Source: Whitmania pigra
Taxonomy: Eukaryota > Annelida > Clitellata > Hirudinida > Haemopidae
DNA length: 64,000 nt
Assembly: GCA_021613335.1 (NCBI GenBank)
Contig: JAJTWR010000231.1
Coordinates: 1,371,001 to 1,435,000, forward strand
Direction of reading: 5' to 3'
Shown: positions 54,295 through 64,000 of the stretch, piece by piece
Layout of the letters: every line of letters begins with the position of its first letter
Position numbering within the stretch: position 1 is the stretch's first letter
The notes under the pieces: model-generated
What the model saw: the letters and a program-made list of their open reading frames with translations, nothing else
Database searches by the model: none
Told to the model about the DNA's origin: nothing
Made by a program: the position numbers and the translations under genes

Positions 54295-54573
54295 TCAGCC
54301 TTCATTTATATATTGTTCTTCAATTGGAGACGTAACTACTTCTGCAATTTCTAGTTCAGGATCATCAGGCATTTCTGCTGGAGCATATTCAGGCTGATCA
54401 GGTTCTGCAAATTTATTTGTGTTGGTTGAATAGTGAAGAAGTGGTTCAATTTTCTTAACTTTGCTATTTCTGCTGATGATTTCATTGCTGCTTCTTTCGC
54501 AACGACTTTTAGAAATTCCAGACTCCAAAGTTCTTTTGCGATTCCTGTGTCTGTCTCCGTCACGATTGCCCAT
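54295..54573 (-). CDS. Possible small protein, 92 aa, unrecognised
   Basis: An ATG at 54573 lies nine bases after a good acceptor (tttattttcag), so an upstream 5' exon is likely, and coding might extend into it. The protein starts very basic (MGNRDGDRHRNRKRTLESG) and ends acidic (MPDDPELEIAEVV). I see no domain, membrane segment or signal peptide. The expected upstream side is filled by a transposon copy starting at 54609, which could lie in an intron. It may be the last exon of a gene not otherwise visible. Confidence 0.35.
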   Translation of the reverse strand: MGNRDGDRHRNRKRTLESGISKSRCERSSNEIISRNSKVKKIEPLLHYSTNTNKFAEPDQPEYAPAEMPDDPELEIAEVVTSPIEEQYINEG

Positions 54574-54608
54574 GCTGGTAATCTGAAAATAAACGAAATG
54601 ACAATATA

Positions 54609-57600
54609 CAGAATGCTTGGAAAGTAACTCCCTATTTTTAAATATTACTAATTTATTTCTGAACGGTAATTCTTATAAGTACGAATATGACACAAACGTT
54701 TATAGCATGAAGTTTTATCTAAATTAAAGTTTATAATTATTATATTGGTAGTGACGACGTAATCATCACTATCAACATCGCCACCACCCTTTTCTTCATC
54801 AACAACATCATTACCGCCAACATCAACATCAACATTAAAATATCATTATTTAAAAAACATCGATCTTCGCCGAGTCATAACTCAACCATGACTCAAACCA
54901 TTTCATTTCAAATAAATTACAACAAATAAACGACCTAAGAAATAAAACAAGAACACAGATTTATTTGCCATACAGAAATGGAATACATGCAAAAAAAATA
55001 TTAAATATATTATAACATATTAAAATCTTATAAGCATTATAAAATAAGGAGTTACCGTATTTTCACGAAATAAACACGCAGACGAATTTAACACGCGGAC
55101 GAATATAACACGCAATTTTTCCAATTTATGTAAAAAATCACTTTTAAAACACGCAAACGATTATAACATGCACCAATAGACGCCTTTTTTCTTTTTTAAA
55201 ATAATTTAACACTTAAATTAAAATTATATATATTAAAATATTAAATTGAAGCAGTTTCTAATATATAAAACAATCAAATATAAAAGTTGTAAAAAAATCT
55301 TCCGTTGGCTGAGCGGCCGATGCTTCAAGTGATAAATAAAGTGATATATAGATAGAAGTGCTCTTGATTGAAATATAAGTCAAAATCACCTTAGTCATGC
55401 AACGGACTATAATCAAATAAATAAATAGATTGAAATATCGACGTCGTTAAGAAAGTGGCTGATAAACATAACTCGTAGACTGTTGCCTACAAGCTTCAAG
55501 TCATTTCTAGAGCAAAAGACAAAGGTAACAGAGCAGCTGCTCGAGAGTTCAACGTTAATGAAGTGTCGGTTCGCGAATGGAGAAAGAAGGAATGATTGCT
55601 TGAGAAACTGAACCTGAGAAAACGTGCATGCCTTGGCCAAAATGCGAAATGGCTAAAGTTAGAGTCTGATCTAAAGCTATGGGTCTTGGAACAAAGGAAG
55701 AAATAGCTTTTGACATTCCCGCTAGTGAAACCATCTGGCGCCAGAACTGTGGCAATAACAACAAGTGGTTACGAACGGACATGTTTCACAATTATACTTG
55801 GATGCTCTCCGGCTGGCACCAAGTCAAAACCAATATTGATTTTCAAGAGACAATGCGAAGCTCTGGATTCAGAAATGTTCTCAAAAGAGGGAATTCTTTT
55901 AGAGCTCGCGGTTGATCATGGATGCAATGACTGCTCATAAAGAGGAGTCAGTTAAGAAGATGCTTAAGCGGATGTCACATTGCAATCATCCCGGGTGGTC
56001 TATCATCCAAACTGCAACTACAAATCGTTGAGAAATTGACAGATCTGAGAGGGAGGAATGGATGCAGAATGGCACATACACTCACACACCGTCTGGACGA
56101 GACAGGAAGGCCTTGTATTCCGAGGTATGCACATGGGTTGCACGAGCATGGGACAAAGTGTCTCCTGATTTGATTCTGAGTGGCTTTAGAAATGCTGATA
56201 TTAAGTCTACAGGAAAGGAGTAAAGTGACCACCCGGGCTTTGAACTAGCCTGCGATCCGGCAAGAGCCGAAAATGAATGACTGTTCGACTTTTGACAGAT
56301 TTGAAGGCTTAACTGATGATGAGGAATAATTATTGGTCTTATGATTGATTTTTTGAATGTCTGTTAATAAATTGTTTAAAAACTTCAAAGAACTGGTTAG
56401 CGATTCATGAGCTCGCTGCAATTGACCAAAATTGGTCATGAGTCGCTTCGATATTGCGTTCTCTCTTCAATTCTTTCTCGAAACTATTTTTATCTTAAGA
56501 TTTGCATCAACTTCCTACTTTGGAATGCATATTGTTTACGCATAATAATTTGTAAGACAAAAGTGAAACAATACTTCAAAGGATGGTAACGAGCTCGTTA
56601 ACCAATTCCACGCTGCAAGGAGTCCGCTTAACAAGTCTCTGAGTCCCATAACTCCCCAAATATGGAAATCACATATTTTAAATGTACAAATCTTAAGAGA
56701 CATTTTTGAATATTTGAGATCAATTCTTGGAGTAGATGATGAAGTAATCAGATGCATCATGCTGTGAGACACAGCTTCAATGGAAAGTATAGCATTGTTG
56801 AGGTCCAAACCGTACATCAATTATAACATGAAGTTTCGTGAGATTTCAAGTTTAAAGTCTCCCTTCCAAGAACCATAAAAGGGATCATTGATCTGAGCAC
56901 GAAATGCAGCTCATGTACAATAACCTTTATAATTGCATTGAAAGAAACAAGGTTTTTTTAAAATAAATTGAGATCAATTCTTGAAGCAAATACTGAAGTT
57001 ACGCATTTGTACCATGCTCTGGGACACAGTTTCACTGTGAAGGTACGGCATTGTTGAGGTTCAAACAGTGCATCAACTATAACATAAAAGTGTGGCCAAA
57101 AGCTGCATATAATTTATACCATCCAATGGGTTTCATGATTGTCTCTTATAGCAATGTAGAAAATCAAGTGACTCATCACCAGAAAAAGCCAAAGCAGTGG
57201 TGGTAATTCATTACAATTACCAATTTGAATCTTCATAATGAGTTCCAAGAAAATGGGCTAAGACTTCTATTTTGTTTTCCAATAAAGACTGCAAAAGACT
57301 GATAACTGACACTATTACCAAGATTGTATCTATTTTGTTCCATGCTTTTGAGAAGTGTTCAAAGAGTTTTTATAGCAAGACCATTAAAAGATTGAAGACA
57401 TTTGCTACAATAAGTCCATGCATGTGATGTTTGACTATTAAAATATTAAACAGCACCAACCAAAGCTGTCTGAACCACCAGTGCTGAAAAAAACATTGTC
57501 ACACAAACTGAATACATTAGCTCCAATTATAATTATGAGTAATAAAGAGTTGAAAAATTATGATGAAAATTCATAAAATAGTACAACACCCTACAAGTTA

Positions 57601-57965
57601 CCATCAATTAATTTATGTTAAATTTAATTAAAATCATAAATTCGAGATCTGGACAATGCAATGATTAGCGTGAATGTTTTGTCACATGGTTCTGTAAGCA
57701 TATATCGAAAGTTCTTTATGCAATGCACTAACGCCCAATCAATTATAAACTATTTAAAATTAAAAATATAATTTAAAAACAATCAACAGTCTGTGTTATT
57801 ATTTAAATGTTTTTATTTTTTGTTGGTCGGAAATCAAATTCATGTAAATTTAATCTAGCATAACACGCATACGACTATAGCACGCATAGGGGGTGCGTGG
57901 TAAGTAAAATCGAACATAGCATGCGTGTAATATGGGTGAAAATACGGTACTTGTCGATCACACTA
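54609..57965. mobile_element. Mariner-like TA-flanked element, copy 2 (interrupted)
   Basis: The left end CAGAATGCTTGGAAAGTAACTC after TA and the right end (minus strand GTGTGATCGACAAGTAACTC) mirror the ends of the element at 32633-35019. Inner blocks are shared in order: GGTAGTGACGACGTAATCAT, the CAC/ATC-rich tract, ACTCAACCATGACTCA and AAGCATTATAAAATA. Without its insertion this copy would be about 460 bases, so it is a short non-autonomous form. Confidence 0.65.
55055..57947 (+). mobile_element. Decayed pogo/Tigger-like DNA transposon
   Basis: Inverted ends CCGTATTTTCAC lie at 55055-55066 and 57936-57947, each next to TA. Subterminal CACGC/ACGAATATAACACGC motifs occur at both ends. On the plus strand, a helix-turn-helix like that of Tigger transposases reads KDKGNRAAAREFNVNEVSVR, then a DDE-type piece GCSPAGTKSKPILIFK, then EREEWMQN and ALYSEVCTWVARAWDKVS. 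These lie in different frames with stops between, so the gene is dead. The segments 56719-56835 and 56973-57090 are imperfect direct repeats. Confidence 0.8.
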
Positions 57966-58528
57966 AAGAGATTTGTATTTAAATGCTAATAACATGCCAG
58001 GCATACTAATATCTGGTGTAATACATGTCAGGTTCTTCTAGTGGCCTAGCAACTGTTTTTGCTGCCCTCTTTACCGTTAATAATCCTTTAGCAGGCTGCA
58101 AAACGACTTTTAAAAGGTGACCCCTTGGTGTGTCAATTTCATTCATAATCAAATGTTACTTTACTACTAAAATATTATTAAGAGTCACCATAGCCATGAA
58201 ATAATCAAAATCCAGAGAAAGTAACGTTTATCAAAGAACTGGACAAATAAACCACGCAACGGACGCAACCTCACCACAAGACCAATCTAAGGGCACGAGT
58301 TTCAATTTTTGCATTACCCAAGTAGCTAAAAATCATTTGTTTAGTGCATTTTGTCTTGAAGGTGAAATATGAATTACTTTTAAAACCTGAGTTTTTTTTT
58401 CGTGTTTGAAATTAACATTTTGATGATTAATTTTATATTTAATGCAGAGGTAGGACAAGACTGACCCAAAAATTTACTCCAGAAATATTTCGGAAATGTA
58501 ACTTTTCACGCTTATCGTTTTCTCAATT

Positions 58529-61500
58529 TTATTCGTTCGACTTGAGTGCTTCCTCGAATCGATCCAGGAGGATTTCTGCGTGTTGTCTTTGAAATACGAG
58601 AGTTGGACGCAACCTCAGAGCTCTCTTTCCACAGCTTCCTACTAATACTCCTACAAATAAGGACAACAGTTGGCTTACCAAGAGATGAAGATTGAATGAA
58701 TGGGTTATCATAGTATCAACGTAGTATATCGTACCCAGCTTCTGGAGTTGAGACATAAGGACCTTTCTGTGGTTCTCGTCTTTAGCGTCGATTGCTACTA
58801 GAAACCCAACACCCCTGCTGTTAGAAACTTGTCCGCCATATCTGTCCTGCAATCAAAGGGCCGGAGTTCAAACAATGTAGGCATTAGGAAGTAGACAATT
58901 CACGCAATATTCTTTAAAATATTGCACCTGAAGAGTCTCAAATCCTTCCAAAATCATCCTTCCAGTGTTTACGACGTTGTTCAACAAATCAAATTCTTTG
59001 ATCACAGATGCCATTTCTTCGAGGAAAACTACTTTTGATGGATCACCCATCCAGGTATTGAATATTCTGAAGCCCTGAAATATATTTCAGAAGATTGAAA
59101 TGAAACAGGTGCTACGTGCTGAATTATTTGGACCATAAAAAAAACTCAGTATAATTCATCAAGCGTATCAATCAAAGCTATTATTGATTGGAAGAATTCC
59201 AAAGTTTGACACTCATTAATAGCTTTAAATATTTCTAAAGAATTGAAAATAACAACTCTCATTTAACAATTACTTCGGTTGGCATTAATTCTTCAGAGAA
59301 ATAGACTCCACCTGTCATCATCTTTTTGCTAAAAGAAACTGCATCGGGTGGTTTAGGAAGATCCCAATATTCATGGCACCACATTTTACCGCTTGAACCA
59401 CCACCAGTTTGAACTTCGTCGACCACAAAAAATGCACCGTGCTGAACAAATTGAAACATCGAATTAATTTGGCACTTGATGAGGTCTCATTTCACCAAAT
59501 TAAGGAATGTGAAAAAACGTAAAAGACAAAAATAGAAAGAACCTTTAAGCAAGTTTGCTGAACTGCTCTGAAGAAGTGGGGTGACGCATGGTTATCTCCC
59601 CCTTCCGCTTGGATTGGTTCCACAATTACTCCAGCAACAGGGATGCCATCCTCCTTGGACTTTTCCAACTTTCCATCCAACTGAAACATGAAAGTACCCC
59701 GATGTATAAATTGTTTAAAAGTTCAGGTTACAGTTGTGAACAAGGTTAGAGCCTCCTGCCAATAACAGTGAAATAATAAGTAAAAAAAATCAACCATGAC
59801 CTCCTAAATTTAAGATTAACAATTAGAAATTCATATGATAATATTTATTATTTATAATAAAATGTAATTAATACGTTAATAATCAGAATTATAATTTATA
59901 AATTAAAAAATAAATTGGTAACAATTTGTAGGCATCTGTTTTCTTCGTGTTGATTTTCTTGTCTGAACTTCTCCAAGGGGTATTTCAACTTTGGAAATTC
60001 TCCAATGGGCCACTCTGGCTGTGGACAGTCGAGTTTCATCAACCACTTTGTGTGAGTTAAGCCCAGACAACCTGCCATTGAATGACTATTATTCGCAATC
60101 AAGTACAAGATACCTGCTTATTGAAACACTGCATTTCTAGAGGGTGAACTTCTAGAGCACATTAAAGGCCTTTTCTGTTGCATTATTTAGAATAACCATA
60201 GTTTATTTATTTAGAAAATTTATAATAATTAGATGAATCAACTGTGCTGGCCAAAGTAATGTTTTATGCCAGCACATTTCACATGGCAATTTAAAGGCAA
60301 CATTTGATCACCCATTGTTCTTCCATGAAATGCGTTGTCGAAGGCCAGCATGGAAAGACGGGGAACACCAGGATACTTGTTGATTACGGAACTTTGCATT
60401 TCTTCATCGCTTGGAGGTTTTCCTGCCCTCAGTCTCCTCTATTATTTATCACTTAATATACATGAAACCTCTAAATAAAAGGTCTGAATAAACACATTAA
60501 ACATTGTCTACATTGACATTGACATCTTTACATAGGGAAAAACTGTGTCTATGGACATTTTCTATTTTTTTAAGTTCCTATTTTTCTGTAATACAAATTG
60601 ACCCTAAACTATGAACCTGTGAAGTTTCAAAAAAAATGCTTGAAACTTGCAAACGAGAACATTTAACATTTAGAAAATGCATTTTTTGTCTTTAGATTCG
60701 CCCTTTTGCAAGATTTCAAACTAGTTTCACAAATTTAGCAAATTTACGAACAAATTTAGCCCTGCTTCGCACGTGTTTAAGTGACTTCTGATCAATTTTC
60801 AGTAGATTATTAGCTTCTCTTTATTATTGGATTCTCGGAAAAGACTGGTCGCCATTTGAAAAACACTGAGGTAATTTCTAATTATGAGGGAACCAATTCT
60901 TGCAAAAGACCAAGGCCTTCAAAGTTAGTTGACATCAGATATTGAACATTATCGCAAGGAAAGAAAAAGATTTTAAAAAGTGGAAAAATTGAGGAATAAG
61001 GCAAAGCAAACAAGTAAATGTAAAAGAGGTAATGTCAATATAGTATATACATAATTTAATGGGAAAGTGTTTGAATTTTAGGTTGCCTTTCAGGAACTTG
61101 GTGCGTAGGATGAAGGATGTGAAATTAGCATGTGACGACGATGCTCTTGTCAATGACGCTGAACATGAAGAAAAAAGCTGTATAGTCTGACCTCACTATC
61201 GCCAAGAAACCTGGAATAAGACATCTAAGCGAATTCTAAGCCTTCCTTAGAAGACATCATTTGAATTATCCAGGATTCATCATATGATCTGGAAGGCAAG
61301 GTCGAAGGGCACTGAAAGAATCAAACCAAACATAGGGCCACTGCCTAAACTTATAATAAATTATAGCAGCTATAGTAGCTAATTCTTATATCTTATCTAC
61401 AAATGTGTTAGGCACGTCCTTCAATCATCAATTTGTGAGGGTTTACTATCTACTATTTCCTGTTTCCTTTGGTTTAACGCAGATAGACATCTTGATATAG

Positions 61501-63184
61501 GGCAAAGTCATTTTGTTGCAGTTTTTAACGTATTCAATAAATGTATTTCTTGATGGAAATTTATAACAAGCTTCTAATGAATTGAAAAAATAAACTAAAT
61601 TATAAATAAACAAATCATAAATGATTACCATGTAGGCCATAAATACGAGCTTAATGGCATTTTCGTTAGAGCAGGCACCGCAAGAGAATGTCTGAACATG
61701 TTTCAAGCCAGGAGGGGCAATCTGTTGTAGTGATAAAGCGAACAACAAAACTGCCACGAAATCGTCGTTACACTTAGTCATAGGGAGAACACGAACGCAA
61801 TAACAGGCACCAAATAATGGCAGCAGCAATGTTTTTAATTCTCAGGCAAGCACAACAATTTAAATACTGTACAACATACGCAGATGAGAGCTTTGTTCAA
61901 TCTCTCGAACCAATCTCCTGGTGGAAATGCTCCCAGTGCTGGTCGGTTGACGAAATGATGCTAAAGATGAAATTTAGAATATCAAAATGCGCATCTTATT
62001 TGCCATGATGATGATGATGACGATGATTATAATCATGCGCCGATAATCGTCGAGTTGCATACAAAGTTCATGCGAAAAGTGCTTCTCAATTTACATTCGA
62101 GAGATAGCATTTGAAGATGTTATTTTCTGTTTTAATTCACATAGGAATTTAAAAAAAAAACTTTTGTCTCAATTTTAAAATCGTTAAGTGACTGGGGATT
62201 TGGAGCTTCACTTTGGGAGCATAAAACTATTGTTGAAATTATATTGACTAGTTGAAATTATTCACCACGTTCTTTGGATCCTTCATAACGTCCAAGAACC
62301 TAGGATTATTGTACCCTGTTCAAAGAACACCAAATTCAATCAATAAGCCAATCAGACGTTGTGTGAGGATATTCGTTGATTAACTAGCTAAAAACTAACT
62401 ACTTATCACAATTATTACATATTATAATAAAAATAGCAATGATAAACGTAAATGGAAACCATCTATGAGCTCACCCAGAGGCAAGGATGATATTTGTGTG
62501 TAGACATCAAGCATGACGTTGTCGTCCACATCCACCACGTAGTTGCCCTTACTTTTCTCGTAGTTGACGAAGAAACTCACTGCCATTGAATTCTGTGTGA
62601 TTATTATGATATTAGTCATTAATATAAGACAATTAGACAATAATTAAACATTCCAAAGAAGATAAAAAAAAAACTAGTAATTTTATAGAATGAACCAAAT
62701 GCTCGTGTGATCATTCGCTGACATTCAATCGCCCAAGATCCATGATATCATGTCATCATGTCATTGAGATAATAATAAAGTTAAATAAATTATTGAAAGA
62801 GGAGCTTATCATTAAAGCATTGTGATCGATTGTGACTTGAACGATAGATTTAAATACTGAGATAAAATAATTATTGTAACCAAGCACAGTTTTGCAACAC
62901 ATCTGGAAGGCCCGAAAAATAATGATAAGCAAATTTCAGTTATCTTCAGTCGATCATGTTTCATTATAAAAATAAAAACCCTAATTTTGCCACAAACTCA
63001 CCTGCAACTCAGAAAGTTGTTTAATCAGGCCTTGAGATTTTGGTCCTGGAATATCGGTTTTTATATTTGGACCTTCTGGTTCATCTAAGTGCATCCTGAA
63101 GGGAGGAGACGTCGAAAATTGTTTGACAAACTGGGCAGTCCCATTAATGCTCATTGCAATGTAGGGGGATTTGATTTTCAGCAT
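58529..63184 (-). CDS. ABAT: 4-aminobutyrate aminotransferase, mitochondrial, 12 exons, 495 aa
   Basis: PLP enzyme of the mitochondrial matrix that converts GABA and 2-oxoglutarate to succinate semialdehyde and glutamate. Exons on the minus strand: 63184-63002, 62592-62475, 62315-62266, 61960-61880, 61721-61629, 60438-60312, 60071-59923, 59680-59543, 59441-59274, 59074-58928, 58846-58735, 58650-58529; every phase matches. An import leader is followed by [45 protein letters not shown] (PLP phosphate site), [32 protein letters not shown] (cofactor Asp) and FSKKMMTGG (Schiff-base Lys). It ends with RFRPTLVF-like RLRPTLVFQ. The length is close to human (500). The start is the first Met of the leader. 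Codon use and splice sites look ordinary, so it is probably functional. Confidence 0.95.
60439..61628. other. Large ABAT intron, nothing recognised
   Basis: This 1.2-kb intron is AT-rich and contains only short random frames. I see no transposon ends or RNA gene in it. Confidence 0.5.
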
Positions 63185-64000
63185 AATCTTCCTGACTTGA
63201 TTAAGGAAAATTCAAAAATTTAGAACCTATTTGAACAAATTCGAAGATACCCTACAATACTTCAAATTTTAAATATTCAAACTCAATGTCTTCCTCAGTT
63301 AATAGCCTGAACTTCATTAATCAGAAACAAACTTTTTGAGAAGATAATTCAACCTCTACATTACCTATATCGCGAACTTGTATGAAAATGATCTTTGTAA
63401 AAACGTTCTAATAATAATCCGAGAATGTGTTGAAATTTTTAACTAGGTTTCACGCGTTCAAAACATCTAAACCTGCATCTGCATTTCTGCTGGGCTGCAT
63501 GCAATATGGCCATCACTCAAATTAGCAGCGCGCATCACCAGCATAATGGTGGCGATGTTTTTGACAAACTTATTAATCTTAGAGTTTTATTCTAATGACT
63601 AATCTATCATTTCAACTGAATTTTTTACACAAAAATAATTTGCATGGTAATGACAATAATTGAAGAATTGAATTTAAAAAATGATCAACATTCTATGAAT
63701 TCCATTATTTCAAAATAATTAATTCACTCAATTTTTTTAAAAACACCATCTACCTCTGGACTTACCTCTATTGAAGTGATGTGCAACCTTTTTCATTAGT
63801 ATGCCACTTGTGAACTTTGAGACAAAAATTGGTGCTGGTTATCGTTAAAAATATGTAATTTAATGACATCTAGTTATTTGAGTTATAAATACATTGTCAA
63901 TACATTAATAAACGATAAAGCAGAAAAAATTAAGTTTTCGAAAATCTGCCAAACATAATGTTAACTAATGTTGTAAATGAGATATAGCAATGAGATTGTT
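63185..64000. other. Upstream region of ABAT
   Basis: No coding exon or repeat recognised. It should contain the ABAT promoter and 5' untranslated region, but no element can be pointed to. Confidence 0.45.

Overview
The window is nuclear DNA from an invertebrate animal. It is AT-rich, its genes are split by many short introns with GT-AG borders, it uses the standard genetic code, and it carries abundant (AAT)n and (CAA)n microsatellites and DNA transposons. The protein set (PLK2/3-type polo kinase, CNG channel, protocadherin, NAA80, GTF3C3, PITRM1, ABAT) is metazoan. A lophotrochozoan such as an annelid or mollusc is my best guess from the overall look; no marker proves it.

Layout, left to right. 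1-2598: a 203-bp inverted-repeat element and a 0.65-kb microsatellite. 2599-9820 (-): a complete 12-exon polo-like kinase with an unusually long N-terminal extension. 9821-15668: mostly non-coding, with a retroelement 3' tail, ATC tracts and one copy of a tRNA-derived SINE. 15669-19260 (+): a cyclic nucleotide-gated channel alpha subunit, tail to tail with a 13-exon protocadherin at 19589-26002 (-), which holds a second SINE copy and one GC-AG intron. 28352-30393 (+): a two-exon leucine-rich-repeat protein. 32633-35019: a TA-flanked mariner-like element with a hAT-type element inserted in it. 35410-37900 (+): a multi-exon gene I do not recognise. 38869-40100 (-): NAA80, the actin N-acetyltransferase, whose 3' end is tandemly duplicated. 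40151-43942: a three-layer transposon nest, with a hAT inside a hAT, each with intact 8-bp target-site duplications, all between long inverted arms. 44390-46666 (-): intronless GTF3C3, head to head with seven-exon PITRM1 (47056-53401, +). PITRM1 intron 2 contains concentric inverted repeats, a LINE fragment and a histone H4 pseudogene split by a retroelement tail. 54295-54573 (-): a possible small gene. 54609-57965: a second copy of the mariner-like repeat, split by a decayed pogo/Tigger element. 58529-63184 (-): complete 12-exon ABAT.

The genes do not form a pathway. PITRM1 and ABAT are both mitochondrial matrix proteins, but nothing links them beyond proximity. The exon models for PLK2, the protocadherin, NAA80, PITRM1 and ABAT were checked codon phase by codon phase and close into full-length frames of 1147, 1399, 229, 1038 and 495 residues. 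The most interesting material is the transposon archaeology (nested elements with exact target-site duplications, the split H4 retropseudogene and a SPIN-like hAT terminus), plus a few protein oddities (the PLK2 extension and activation-loop Ser, and the Asp in the CNG pore). I found no convincing new multi-gene system.
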